Translations under genes and position numbers: made by a program
Shown: positions 22,102 through 32,929 of the stretch, in pieces
Position numbering within the stretch: position 1 is the stretch's first letter
Layout of the letters: each line of letters starts with the position of its first letter
Source of the DNA: Heliocidaris erythrogramma
Lineage: Eukaryota; Echinodermata; Echinoidea; Camarodonta; Echinometridae
DNA: 64,000 nucleotides
NCBI GenBank assembly: GCA_025617745.1
Contig: CM046858.1
Coordinates: 53,484,545-53,548,544, forward strand
Direction of reading: 5' to 3'
Notes under the pieces: model-generated
What the model saw: the letters and a program-made list of their open reading frames with translations, nothing else
What the model was told of the DNA's origin: nothing
Databases searched by the model: none

Positions 22102-23315
22102 TAGAGAGAGGGACACATGGTTGGTGAAGTTATACGATATATCAATTCCACCACAACTTTGTTTCCTCCATGAAATTCATCTGTTTCATCCTAATTTCCT
22201 GCGTTGAGTACTGCCTGAATTCTTTTTCCGAGAGTAAATACTATTACTACCATTCGTCTTTTTCTTTATTGATTGTATTGATTGTATTTGCCCCCCCCCC
22301 CCTCCTTCATTTTGACCCTCCTTTGGCATTTTTTTTTAATTTCTATCAATTCTGAATTGCAGTTGTAGTTTCCTATTTGTCACTTATTCACATGATTCAT
22401 GACTGTTTTTTTTTCATCAATGTTATTTTTTTCTTCTTTTTTCTTCATTTATCCTATGGTTATTCCTTTTGGGGGTTTTTTCTCCCTCATTTATGCTACA
22501 GTTATTCATTCATTTTTTCTTTATCCTAGAGTTATTCCTTTATCTTTTCCTTTCACTTCATCATCCTTGATTTTTTTCCTTCTTTCTTCGTCCCCCGCTT
22601 TCTCTATTATCCTCACAATTCTTTATTTGAATGTATTATTCATGTATTTTCCTAAGAGAATTGCTACCATAACTCATAAAAGTATTTGCTGTAATATATC
22701 ATTATTATCATATATTCTATTTATTGTTTTATATGTATTTGAATAAATCGTCTTATGCTGATTCAAGCTGATTTAACAATCAATGAATAAAGTCACTATT
22801 TCATTAGTAGTCATTATTATATCATGATGATGGGTTACTATTTATTTTGGGAAATGTGTTTTATTTTAGCGAGACTAATTACACTTCTCCGATTCCTTCT
22901 GTCTTTTCCAATTTCTTCTATTTTCAAGTTATTAAATTTTGTTGATGTATATATAGACTGATTATTATTAAAAAAAATAATATTTAAACTTTACCCGCCT
23001 CGTAATAAGAAAAGAACTACCATTTTCACAGTGCTCATGTGTTTGTATTTCTTTTTTAAAAAATCGATAGTTCTCTTCTAATAAATGCATTATTATAATC
23101 ATCTTTACAGAATCGTTTCGTGTGTATTCCGTCGTTATCTATTCTCATTTTTGCCGCAAATTATAAGCTCTCAGCGGTCGGAAGACTTATGAAATCAGAG
23201 AGTTCAAACCAAACTCAATCAGTTCAATTTTCGCTAACGTCTAAAACATATAAAATAGGGGAAAATGTTCAATAGTAACACCTCTGTTGTGATTGGTACG
23301 CTGGTACAAGTATAT
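22102..23315 (+). repeat. Dispersed repeat, copy 2
   Basis: Same family and orientation as 13786-14775, with clear anchors along its length and several indels. It is T-rich with a C tract at 22290-22302. It ends at GTACGCTGGTACAAGTATAT followed by a TA microsatellite. No coding sequence is recognised. Confidence 0.75.
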
Positions 23316-23944
23316 ATATATATATATAAAGTAAATGAAAAGTTCACTCAGAGACAAATAAGACACAGCAGTAAAAAGCTCATGCGCCATATCGATCGAC
23401 GCGTTGTTGTCCGCGCGCCACAGCCCAGCCTATGTTACTATACTTCATTCAACAAATACTAGTAGTAGCCTGCATGCTAGCTATAATTGCAAAGACGTAG
23501 ACCGGACCGCGAACATGTACGTCGAGCTGGATCTGGAGGGTCCGACTCGCCTGCAATCAAATCATTTATATTCAAGTGTTCTCTCTTTGAAGAAAATTTG
23601 TTTATCAAAAACTATTTAAGGACGAAAATGACATGTATTTTGTAATTGTATATATGAGACGCTTATGGCCAACTCTGGGCATCTACACGGTGTCTTATTA
23701 AAGATCACACATGTCTACAGAAGTACAAGTGAAATGTAAAATTTTCTTTGAATTTATCGAAGTTGTATACATGCACAGTATTATGACAGTTTATTCTCAA
23801 TTTTTGAATTAAATTCAGAGACAAACATCAAAGTCGATTCATGTATTTTCACGGATTAGGGGTTTATTGTTCTGAGGATTATTGTAAATTGTAGATTCAG
23901 GAATTCATTTTTTTCAGTAGTACGGTAGGCCTATCATATACATA
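23316..23944. other. No recognisable feature
   Basis: Mixed sequence with a CpG-richer patch near 23390-23430 (ATCGATCGACGCGTTG). I see no domain or clear splice structure. Confidence 0.4.
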
Positions 23945-24195
23945 ATTATGGGAGGGGGCGGACCCCCCCCCCCATGTCAACATTTTGGAAAAAGACTATA
24001 GAAAACTGTTTTAAACAAAGTCGGCGTCCCTCTTAATTTCAAGGGGGTGTGATTGGTGTGAGGACCCCCTTTTTTGCTTGTCAGAGAATTTTGGAAGAAA
24101 CACTGCTCCATAAATAGCGGGGACCCTTTTTTTTCCTCGTCATGTGAGATTTTTGTCAGAATCGTGGCCCCCACCCCTAATGGTCAACCCTGCAT
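23945..24195. mobile_element. G-tract repeat element
   Basis: It starts with GGGGGCGGACCCCCCCCCCC and contains the TTGCTTGTCAGAGAATTTTGG segment seen in related elements. It ends near CCCTGCATCAGCCCCTG. It belongs to the same loose family as 12725-12960 and 24793-25094. Confidence 0.6.
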
Positions 24196-24792
24196 CAGCC
24201 CCTGATTTTGCCAGTGACATTTTAAGACTTTTTTCATTGAGAATCTTTTATGCAATAAGATGGGAAAGTAAAGTGGTTGGTAATGATTACATGCGCACAC
24301 CCACAAACATCTGGACAAAGCCCACCCCCCCCCCATCTTACACCATGATCTCACAAGAGGAAAGCATCATATCAACAAATCCAACATGCTGCCATCTTCA
24401 ATCATAGCCTCCCAAGATCATTATCAACATAAATTAACAATTTCTTTAGCAAGTTAGTGCGATATCCCCCATTAGATTCTTTATCAAGCATATTTACATT
24501 GCCTCAACATCAACACCAAACACAAAATACCATGACATCATTCACATCTTGCCAGAAAGTAACATGACTACCAATGTGAGGCCTTTACGATACAAAGTAT
24601 AGTATAAAATGTAAAGTTGTTATAGAGTAACTTATTTTCAGCAATTTAATATTACATATTTGTCATATTTCTGTTACATAAAATACATTAAAAACATTTA
24701 TATACATATATTTTCCATTAATAGTTAAAGGTTAAATAAGTTATGCATTGATTCATGGAATAAATAATATGACTACCTATGTACATAAAACA
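24196..24792. other. No recognisable feature
   Basis: AT-rich sequence with a short C tract at 24324-24333. No gene, promoter or repeat is identified. Confidence 0.4.
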
Positions 24793-25094
24793 TTGGCGGA
24801 TCCAGGGGGGCACTTCCGGGCCGTGCCCCCCCCCCCCTTTTGGAAGAAAACTATGCATTTCAACCATAGACGATCCTTCATTTTCTCCCACCTTTTAGAA
24901 TGAAGACTTTTTTTTTTTTGCTTGTCAAGGAATTATGGAGGGGAACTGGACCCACATAACCCCCCCCCCCCCCATATTGAGCGACTTTTCGAAAAGCTGC
25001 TGAGACCCAAAAAATATGGGTCAACCTTTTCCAAAAGTTGACAAACCTTCATTTGTGTGCCCCCTCTTATACTCAATCCTGGATCCGCCCCTGC
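24793..25094. mobile_element. G-tract repeat element with GGATCC ends
   Basis: Left end TTGGCGGATCCAGGGGGG and right end CCTGGATCCGCCCCTG are inverted relatives. The interior carries C tracts, a T tract and TTGCTTGTCAAGGAATTATGG. This is the clearest complete member of the family, about 300 bp. No protein is encoded. Confidence 0.7.
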
Positions 25095-25849
25095 ATAAAA
25101 GTCTATTGTAAATCTATTAAGAGTATTACAGTTCTTAGAGGTTTTAAGAAATATTTCATTTATAAACGATACTATGATTATGAAATTCATGTAATATTTA
25201 TGAATCACATTTTGAGGTGAATACAATACATGTATTTTAAAATACAATAGACCTTTTTACTAAATGATTCAAATTTATGGATATTTCTTTCCTGGGGACC
25301 TAGTAACGAGGTATTCCATTTACATGTTTTTAATGAATGAACCACAATACTTGGAATCCAGTTTTCATACATTACTTGTTGCTATGTCTGGCAAGCCTCG
25401 CAAAGCTTTCAGGTTGTCAATAACCTTTGTTTCAAAAGTATGCATAAAATTTGAATCACTTAGTAAACGGGTCTATTTCCCAGATTTCACTTAATATGAA
25501 ATTATATTAAGAATGTACTTATGAAATTATAATAAGAATGTACAATACACTGAAAGATAATTTAGTTCTGGAAATCAACTTCTTCAAAAATAATTTAGTT
25601 TAGTTTTCAATCTTGCAAAAAATTCATTATCTACATGTACTTTTTATTTTTTTCTCAATTTTTGCACGATCAAGACAATGTGCAGTTTTCATCTAAATAT
25701 CTGAATTCAGGAAACCCTATATAGGATTGTACACGATGGGAATTTCTCTTCTTATTCCAATATATTTTTTAACAAAATTTCCGAAAATATTTAAATTTTG
25801 ATATAATGATTAGGAATCAAAATATTCAATACAAATCTGACTATGATAC
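25095..25849. other. Insertion site flank, no gene seen
   Basis: AT-rich unique-looking sequence leading to the Ty3/gypsy insertion. A local duplication of ATGAAATTATA occurs near 25496-25530. Confidence 0.4.
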
Positions 25850-26016
25850 TGTTAGATATGAAACCTATGATTTCAGGAAACACATTTGGCTTTCCATATA
25901 CTTAGGTCAGCATAATACATTGTATACATGTGATATGAGTCACTCTGCGAATAAACAACGAGACGTGCAACACACACGTGAAATGGCTCTGACTATTTTG
26001 TGTCACGGACCCAACA
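25850..26016 (+). repeat. 5' LTR of Ty3/gypsy element
   Basis: Begins TGTTAGATATGAAACC and ends CACGGACCCAACA, so it has the TG...CA ends of an LTR. It differs from the 3' LTR at one position in its first 20 bases. At 167 bp it is short for the group. I do not see an obvious TATA box in it. Confidence 0.95.
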
Positions 26017-26018
26017 AT

Positions 26019-26034
26019 TGGCGACGAGGATGAG
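26019..26034 (+). promoter_or_regulatory. Primer binding site
   Basis: TGGCGACGAGGATGAG starts two bases after the LTR. TGG pairs with the CCA end of a tRNA, which primes minus-strand cDNA. I cannot name the tRNA safely. Confidence 0.75.
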
Positions 26035-26065
26035 TAAGTTTTAGTCACGAGATAGTAGAGCAACA

Positions 26066-29000
26066 ATGCAAGCCAGTGTAGAGTCAGTTTCGAGGCATAT
26101 TTTGCCCAATAGTTGCATCAGTTACGATGAATCGGAGGACTTAGATTGCTATCTAGAACGCTTCGAGTTGTACCTGGTAGCGAATGGCTTGACAGTACCC
26201 GTCGCACCGTCGGCGAGCACGACCGCCGAGGATCGTGCTGATGACAAGAGAGTAGTTGCGCTGTTATTGAACGCTCTCGGGGCGCGCTACTATGGGATTG
26301 TTCGTGATTTAGTGTCACCGGCAAAGCCCAGTGAAAAGTCTTATGTACAGCTGAAGCTAGTGTTGCAGAAGCACTTCAAGCGTACACCAGTCACCGTTGC
26401 TGAGAGGCGCAAGTTCATTAGACGTGATCAGGCGCAGGGTGAGAGTACGAGCGATTATGTGGTACAGCTGAAACACCTCAGTCTCCATTGTGACTACGGA
26501 GAGAAGCTGGATGAGCAGCTGCGAGATCGGTTTATTAGCGGTCTCAAGGATGAATCTACTTCGCTGAAGCTCATGGAAAAGGCGGCAGATAATCCAGCGA
26601 TAACATTCCAGCAGGCAGTAGACTTCGCATTGTCGAAACAAACGGCAGCAGGAGAAGCTCGTGCCATGAGATTAGATCACGGATCATCAGATAGTACCCA
26701 GTCCAGTGGTGGTGTGCACACAGTCCGGGGTAAACAAACTGGGCAAAGAGGACATAGGCCTACTCGAAAGCAAGAGTGTTTTCGCTGTGGCAGAAACCAT
26801 GCTCCTGATGAATGTTGGTTCAGAAAAGAAACATGCAGATTTTGCAAAAAGAAAGGACATATTGAGAGAAAGTGCCGAGCCAAGAGTGAGAGCATGAAGA
26901 ATGAAAGGAAACAAAAAGAACATTCAGACTGTAGGTCTTATACTAAGAGTAAAAGTAAAGGTCAGAAGAAGAAAGGTGGCCATAGTGGCGTCCATAAGAT
27001 GAAAGAAAATGGAAAAGGTAGATCTAGTAGTAGACAAGCTAGAGAGTCAGATGATTCTAGTAGTAGTGAGGAAGGCAATGTTGAATATGATCATACAATG
27101 TTCAAGTTAAAGGTTGTTGGCAAGTCTAAGGTTAGGCCAAGTTCAGGGTCAGAGAGTGATCCTATCATAGTACCTGTTGACATTGAAGGTAAAGTTGCAC
27201 AAATGGAGCTTGATACAGGGTCAAGTGTGAGCATGATACCATTGTCATATTATGAGAAACATTTGTCGCATTTGAAAATGCATAGGTCCGAGAAGTCACT
27301 TGCTAGTTTTATCACAAATCAAACAGTCAAACCTATTGGAAAAGTCCAGGTAAATGTAAAATACGGGGAGTACCAAGGAAGACTAAGCCTGTATGTGGTA
27401 GAACACACAGAATACTTACTGTTTGGTAGGGATTGGCTAGCAGTAGTACCTCTGAATTGGGAGTCACTCACATCCCATTTCCATAGCTCACAGGACAAAG
27501 GTCACAGGTCAAGTGTCCATCGGGTGAGTGAGCTAGATAGAATTCTAGATAGTCATGCTAAGTTGTTTGACAACAGATTAGGCAAACTGACAAAAGCCAA
27601 AGCACATATCTCTGTTCAGAAAGAAGCTAAACCAGTCACTACAAGACCATACAAGGTCCCCTTTGCAATGAGAGATAAAGTGGAAGAAGAGTTAGAAAGA
27701 CTACAGAAGTGTGGGGTTCTGACAGCTATTGAACATAGTGAATGGAGTACTGGTATTGTAGCAATTCCAAAGAAAGATGGAAGTGTCCGCATATGTGGTA
27801 ATTACAAAACTACAGTGAACCCAGTTTTAGAGCCAGTCCAACCCCCCAATATCAATGTAGAGAATATTCTGGCGAACCTAGGTGGAGGTGTGATATTTTC
27901 TACCTTAGATCTAGCACATGCATACAACCAATTAGAGTTAGAGGAGGAGTCCAAAAAGTTCCTAGTAATATCCACACACAAAGGGTTGTTTCAACAGAAT
28001 CGACTTGTATTTGGGATTACTAGTGCACCTGCTATTTGGCAGAGTACAATTGAACAGGTATTGCAAGGCATACCTGGAGTGCAAGTGTACCTAGATGACA
28101 TACTGGTAACCGGTCGTACTCGTGAAGAGCACCATGAGAATTTGAATAGGGTTCTTACACGTCTAGAAGAGCGGAATCTTACACTGAGGAAAGAGAAATG
28201 CAAGTTTGCGCAAGAGTCGGTACAATTTCTCGGCCATGTAATCGATGCGAAAGGAGTACACACAGTAGAAGAGAAAGTGCAAAAGATCGAAAAGCTTCCT
28301 AGGCCAGAAGATGTGTCTCAGTTACGGTCATATTTAGGTTTGCTCAACTACTACCGCAAGTATGTGCCGAACCTAGCTCATGAGATAGCACCATTAACGG
28401 AGCTTCTGAAATCGGATCGGAAGTTTGAATGGAATGATGAGGCGGAAGAAGCATTCATACGGTCAAAGGAATTGATGCGAGAAGCTGGTTTTCTCGTACA
28501 TTATGACCCGGAGTTGCCCATTTCGATTGCTACCGATGCGAGCCCGATAGGTATTGGTGCGGTGTTATCACACATTTTGCCGAATGGTGAAGAAAGACCA
28601 ATACAATTTGCGTCCAGATCGCTTACGAAGACAGAAAGGAAGTATCCGCAAATTGAAAGAGAAGCGTTGGCAATAGTATTCGCATTGCGTAAATTCTACA
28701 TGTTTGTGTACGGACGCAGATTTACGCTTATCACGGATAATAAGCCACTAACAGCATTGCTAGGCCCACACAAAAGCTTGCCAGCTTTGGCTGCGGAACG
28801 AATGCAAAGGTGGGCAATGTATCTCGCAGGATTTGACTATGTGATACAGTATCGTACTTCGAGCGCAAATGCTAATGCGGATTGCCTCTCAAGGCTACCC
28901 GATAGAGAGGAAAAACCGGAAGGCCGTGAACCGGAAAATGTCTCGGTTTGTCATGTGGAAACACTACCCATGACACACGAAGAATTGCGGAAGGCAACGC

Positions 29001-30409
29001 GCAAAGATCTAGTGTTATCCAAGGTCTTCAGATACACTGTAGATGGTTGGCCAAAACAGTTATCCGCGGAAGAAAGTGATCTGAAGCCTTTCTTCAGGCG
29101 CAAATTAGAGATTACCATCGAGCAAGGCATACTCATGTGGGGAATGCGTATCATAATTCCTCTCAAGAGTCAGTGCGCGATCATTGAGGAATTACACAGT
29201 GGACATCTTGGAGTAGTAAAGATGAAATCACTTGCACGGAGTTACGTATGGTGGCCGCAGATTGACATGCAAATTGAAGAATGTACGAAGCAATGTAAGA
29301 CATGTCAGGTTGTGCAAAACCAACCACCGCAAACGTTGCTACATCCTTGGATTCCAGCCTCCAGGCCGATGGAGAGAATCCATATTGATTTTGCGGGACC
29401 ATTCGAAGGTCTTACGTACATGGTCATCGTAGATGCGTATTCAAAATGGCCCGAGGTTTTTATCATGCAAAGTATTACTTCGGAACGCACCATTGATGTC
29501 CTCAGAAGTGTGTTCGCAAGATACGGATTACCGCAAATCATGGTGACTGACAACGGAAGTCAGTTCACATCAGCAGAGTTCAAAGACTTTGTAGACAAGA
29601 ATGGTATTGTACACAAGCGAAGTGCACCATACCACCCGAGCACAAACGGTCAAGCGGAACGTTTTGTACAGTCCTTGAAACAAGCAATACGTGCGGCAAG
29701 ATCTGATGAAGGATCACCACAAGCAAAACTTGACAGATTTTTGCTCGCGTATCGGAACGCTAGACATGCCGTCACAGGTGAATCACCTGCTACACTCTTT
29801 ATGAAAAGACAGCTACGAATACGGTTGGATAATTTGCGTCCAAATGTCGAACGTAGATATGCAGAACGATTGCATCATCAAGCAGAATACAGAAATCAGC
29901 GCAGTTCAGTAGACAAGCTGCGTGAATTCTCTGTAGGAGACTCAGTACTTGCTAGAGACTATGTAGGAAAACATAAGTGGGTACCAGGTGTTATTGTAGA
30001 TAGAGAAGGTCCACTAATGTACAAAATACAAGTCCACACAGGTATTTGGAGAAGACATGTAGATCAGTTACTTCCCAGACTAGAGAAAGAAGTGGAGTTA
30101 GATCGGTCTCAGTCAAGATCATTTGAGCAAGATCAGTCCCAGTCAAGAGTTGAATTTCACACGGTTCAGGGTTCAGACATTCCAGAACAAAGTGGGTCAT
30201 TTTCTAGGCACAAGTCAATCATACCTATGTCTTCGGAGGCAGAAACAGCTGGTTCTCATGATATTCACGCTGAACCTTTTCAGAATGATACTGCTGTTCC
30301 TCAAGACATACCCATAGTATCAGAAGAAGTGGTAGTGAATCAGGGAAAACCTCAAGAGCTTAGGAGATCCCAGCGAAAGAGGAAAGCTCCAGATAAGCTT
30401 AATCTCTAA
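26066..30409 (+). CDS. Gag-Pol polyprotein of Ty3/gypsy retrotransposon
   Basis: An uninterrupted 1447-residue protein. Residues about 20-200 form the Gag capsid region. Two zinc knuckles follow near 238-270 (CFRCGRNHAPDEC and CRFCKKKGHIERKC), then a basic linker. The aspartic protease motif LDTGSSVSMI is near 381. The reverse transcriptase spans about 510-760, with catalytic YLDDIL near 675. RNase H follows with TDASPIGIGAVL near 823. Integrase has a zinc-binding HSGHLG...CKTCQ region near 1044-1085. Its catalytic residues are D near 1108, D near 1162 and, 35 residues on, E near 1198 (DD35E). A GPY/F-like module with a WRRHVDQLLP segment lies near 1300-1345. Gag and Pol share one frame, so no frameshift signal is needed and the stoichiometry must be set by processing. 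The start at 26066 is the first ATG after the primer site. Confidence 0.95.
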   Translation: MQASVESVSRHILPNSCISYDESEDLDCYLERFELYLVANGLTVPVAPSASTTAEDRADDKRVVALLLNALGARYYGIVRDLVSPAKPSEKSYVQLKLVLQKHFKRTPVTVAERRKFIRRDQAQGESTSDYVVQLKHLSLHCDYGEKLDEQLRDRFISGLKDESTSLKLMEKAADNPAITFQQAVDFALSKQTAAGEARAMRLDHGSSDSTQSSGGVHTVRGKQTGQRGHRPTRKQECFRCGRNHAPDECWFRKETCRFCKKKGHIERKCRAKSESMKNERKQKEHSDCRSYTKSKSKGQKKKGGHSGVHKMKENGKGRSSSRQARESDDSSSSEEGNVEYDHTMFKLKVVGKSKVRPSSGSESDPIIVPVDIEGKVAQMELDTGSSVSMIPLSYYEKHLSHLKMHRSEKSLASFITNQTVKPIGKVQVNVKYGEYQGRLSLYVVEHTEYLLFGRDWLAVVPLNWESLTSHFHSSQDKGHRSSVHRVSELDRILDSHAKLFDNRLGKLTKAKAHISVQKEAKPVTTRPYKVPFAMRDKVEEELERLQKCGVLTAIEHSEWSTGIVAIPKKDGSVRICGNYKTTVNPVLEPVQPPNINVENILANLGGGVIFSTLDLAHAYNQLELEEESKKFLVISTHKGLFQQNRLVFGITSAPAIWQSTIEQVLQGIPGVQVYLDDILVTGRTREEHHENLNRVLTRLEERNLTLRKEKCKFAQESVQFLGHVIDAKGVHTVEEKVQKIEKLPRPEDVSQLRSYLGLLNYYRKYVPNLAHEIAPLTELLKSDRKFEWNDEAEEAFIRSKELMREAGFLVHYDPELPISIATDASPIGIGAVLSHILPNGEERPIQFASRSLTKTERKYPQIEREALAIVFALRKFYMFVYGRRFTLITDNKPLTALLGPHKSLPALAAERMQRWAMYLAGFDYVIQYRTSSANANADCLSRLPDREEKPEGREPENVSVCHVETLPMTHEELRKATRKDLVLSKVFRYTVDGWPKQLSAEESDLKPFFRRKLEITIEQGILMWGMRIIIPLKSQCAIIEELHSGHLGVVKMKSLARSYVWWPQIDMQIEECTKQCKTCQVVQNQPPQTLLHPWIPASRPMERIHIDFAGPFEGLTYMVIVDAYSKWPEVFIMQSITSERTIDVLRSVFARYGLPQIMVTDNGSQFTSAEFKDFVDKNGIVHKRSAPYHPSTNGQAERFVQSLKQAIRAARSDEGSPQAKLDRFLLAYRNARHAVTGESPATLFMKRQLRIRLDNLRPNVERRYAERLHHQAEYRNQRSSVDKLREFSVGDSVLARDYVGKHKWVPGVIVDREGPLMYKIQVHTGIWRRHVDQLLPRLEKEVELDRSQSRSFEQDQSQSRVEFHTVQGSDIPEQSGSFSRHKSIIPMSSEAETAGSHDIHAEPFQNDTAVPQDIPIVSEEVVVNQGKPQELRRSQRKRKAPDKLNL

Positions 30410-31157
30410 GGTTAAACAGGAAGAATGTCGTTGTTGTATTTTTGGAGTCCTATCAGTTCAGGTTAAGATTGATGTTCTTGTGTTACCAAATTATTGCAGA
30501 AACAAGGGATATTAAGTCATATCCCATGTCAATATTTTTTGTTGTTGTTTTTTTTGGTGGACAACGATATGTTTGTATTGATACTTTTATGTGGAAGATG
30601 GTCGGTTTTATAGTTTAAATGTTATATAATGATGTGTCCCATAATTCAGTTTGACACATGCCAGAGTTAGGATCGTGTGTTCATTCCAGTTGTGTATGTA
30701 AACATCACTTGTCACTCACATGGCTTTATGACTTATTATATTGCAACTATTTATGTTGTACACACTCACACCGTTCCAGTTATGGTAATTTCAGGTTGGA
30801 AAAACACTGTCGAACACATGCATATAATTATTCAGTTCAATAATTTTATTATGACCAATAGACAACAGTGTTGGATGATTATGCATTGCTAAAGTACATG
30901 TATAAACAGAAAGAAAAGCATAAGCTTTATAATTGCAGGATTGTGAAGTTTTGACAAGTTGTCCAGAAGCAGTATTTTATGCACAGTTTAGTTGGTACAT
31001 AAGTCCTCTATTGCTAAACTCAGAGTTTTGATGTTGTTTGCTCATGTCACTTTATCGTTTTTCAAGTGTTGCAGGATTGTCTCTATACAAGCCAGTCTTC
31101 AGGATATATGTGTATCAGTTTCAATAGTTGCAAAGTTATGAGATAACTTTAAATTTG

Positions 31158-31171
31158 CTGTGGGGGAGATC
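31158..31171 (+). promoter_or_regulatory. Polypurine tract
   Basis: TGTGGGGGAGATC lies immediately before the 3' LTR. The purine run is the expected primer for plus-strand cDNA synthesis. Confidence 0.8.
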
Positions 31172-31338
31172 TGTTAGATATGAAACCCATGATTTCAGGA
31201 AACACATTTGGCTTTCCATATACTTAGGTCAGCATAATACATTGTATACATGTGATATGAGTCACTCTGCGAATAAACAACGAGACGTGCAACACACACG
31301 TGAAATGGCTCTGACTATTTTGTGTCACGGACCCAACA
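31172..31338 (+). repeat. 3' LTR of Ty3/gypsy element
   Basis: Same 167-bp sequence as the 5' LTR apart from one T/C difference. It is followed by GATGC, the right side of the target duplication. Confidence 0.95.
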
Positions 31339-31436
31339 GATGCAACACTGCAATTCACATATGTCAAAGAAACATAATTATGTATGTAACTACAGGCAAA
31401 CCTCGTTACAACAAACTCCTCTGTATTTTTTTTTCT

Positions 31437-31467
<31 letters not shown>

Positions 31468-32040
31468 AGACGACTACAAGCGGAAACAAGAGGGTTTTGT
31501 ATGTGTGTATATCTTTTTCAAGGCAATGGAGAGCATGTGCCTCCTATGCCCCCCCCCCCCACCTTCCTTTTACTCCACTGCTCTTCTGGATTAAGGAAAT
31601 ATCAAAGCGTTGCTATATTAGGGTTTTAAAAAGTATATTACAAAGATGTAGGACGAGAGAGATAACGTTGTTATAACGAGTTTGTAACTGCGTTCTTCTA
31701 ACGTTACTGTACTTTAACCCTAGTCCGTTGGTTGGTGGATTCAACCTCTTCTCTCATAGTTGGGAACGCCATGATTTTCTCCTCCTTGCGTTAGCTTTGG
31801 AAGCCTCATTTTGGTCTCTGCAAACAGATGATTGTGATATTGATGCCCCATCAGTGACCAAGCATCCTATGGAATGACCCTGTAAATGACAACGTATCAA
31901 CAGATAGTGGGCTGAAAAATATTTTATCAGAAATATTGAATTTTAATTTATGAAAAAAAGAGAATTATATTATATACAAAGTAAGGAAAAAAAGATCAAA
32001 ATTTTGCAGAAAAAATGTAATCAATTTGTGATTTAATAAT
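31339..32040. other. G tract and unassigned sequence
   Basis: A G tract of about 27 bases lies at 31441-31467 and a C tract at 31550-31560, likely part of the G-tract repeat family. The stretch 31740-31900 is less AT-rich and has an open minus-strand reading ending in a stop. I do not recognise it. Confidence 0.45.
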
Positions 32041-32057
32041 TATAAGCTACAACAAAA

Positions 32058-32270
32058 TTAAAGGGGAATGAAACCCAGGCATCAGTATGCTATAAGTGAA
32101 TGGGGATGACCAAGAAGAGTAAATAGTGAAAGTTGGAGCAAAATCGGACAATCCATTCAATAGTTATGACTTTTTAAAGTTACAGTAAATCCCTATCATG
32201 GGGATCCTTGAGTTGGCAACTTTGCCAGCATCTGTGATGTCATCGTGGACAACTCTCTATTCATTTTGTG
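32058..32270 (+). mobile_element. One end of a TTAA-type element
   Basis: TTAA is followed at 32062 by AGGGGAATGAAACCC, close to the AGGAGAATTAACC terminus of the element at 38488. No matching right end is visible, so this copy is truncated. A Kolobok- or piggyBac-type origin is inferred from the TTAA target. Confidence 0.5.
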
Positions 32271-32452
32271 TATAAATTTTTAAAAAATGATTAATATGAA
32301 ATTTCAAATTAGGAATCAACATAATTCTTTCCAAATTGCTTTCAGAATTGATGAAGTCATGTCATACTCAAACAACAATTCAAAAGAATTTCAATTTTTC
32401 TTGAAAATGAAGAAAATGTGAAATTCTGTGTACAAAATAGAGAGGCCAATAC

Positions 32453-32593
32453 CTGCAAGATCACATGTAGTGGACTTTTTCCTTCCTCCTCATCCCCTTC
32501 CAGCATGTTAATGAGGCAGAATGCAGTGTCGTCATACAATTCAAATGGATTCCTCCGGTATAGTACAAGACCTCGTTGTGGTCTGGCAGCTGT
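32453..32593 (-). pseudogene. Exon-like segment, possible Harbinger transposase fragment
   Basis: On the minus strand, an acceptor-like CATACAG precedes exactly 47 open codons and a donor-like CAG/GTATTG follows, phase 0 at both ends. The peptide includes LYRRNPFELYDDTAF and KSPLHVILQ. The first resembles the NPFE..DD stretch and the second the SPL..L helix near the N-terminus of PIF/Harbinger-type transposases. The intervening part is shorter than usual there. The resemblance is from memory and weak. It could equally be an exon of an unknown host gene. No catalytic region is nearby. Confidence 0.35.
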
Positions 32594-32689
32594 CTGTATG
32601 GAAAATGGTGTTAGAAATTTAGAATTAGAGGGAAGATCAAAATATAAGAAAATTTGAGCAAATTTGATGTCTGTTTTTGACTGCTGAAA

Positions 32690-32865
32690 CAGTGAATGTT
32701 TGCTAGTCCCGCATAAGTTTGGGCCTATGAGTGGGATCAATGGAACCTTGATATCATACCGTCTCCGATATTGTCGCTCATTACAGTCCCTCCCATCTAA
32801 TGTGTGCTGCTTAACCTGCCTTTGTGCTTCGCTCTGCTTTATATGTGCATTGATGCATCCTGAAG
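32690..32865 (-). other. Possible second exon-like segment
   Basis: A minus-strand acceptor-like ATTACTTACAG precedes an open reading containing DGRDCNERQYRRRYDIKV. On the plus strand the same bases look like a donor (GAAGCT/GTAAGTAAT), so the direction is ambiguous. A further consensus donor on the minus strand lies at about 33793-33801. No domain is recognised. These may be remnants of one gene or chance. Confidence 0.25.
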
Positions 32866-32929
32866 CTGTAAGTAATAATCTAAATTTTTGTGAACCTTCC
32901 TGTAATGGTATCTTACATTCATGACATTA

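Larger units (their letters stand above)
25850..31338 (+). mobile_element. Apparently intact Ty3/gypsy LTR retrotransposon, 5489 bp
   Basis: It contains, in order, a 5' LTR, a primer site starting two bases after it, one long gag-pol frame, about 750 bp of 3' untranslated sequence, a purine-rich tract and a 3' LTR. The two LTRs are each 167 bp and differ at one base by eye. The flanks read GATAC before and GATGC after, a 5-bp target duplication with one change. No stop, frameshift or missing catalytic motif was found. The element is therefore young and may be mobile. Domain order PR-RT-RH-IN and the GPY-like C-terminus place it in Ty3/gypsy. A Mag-like lineage is my guess from general resemblance. 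Confidence 0.95.
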
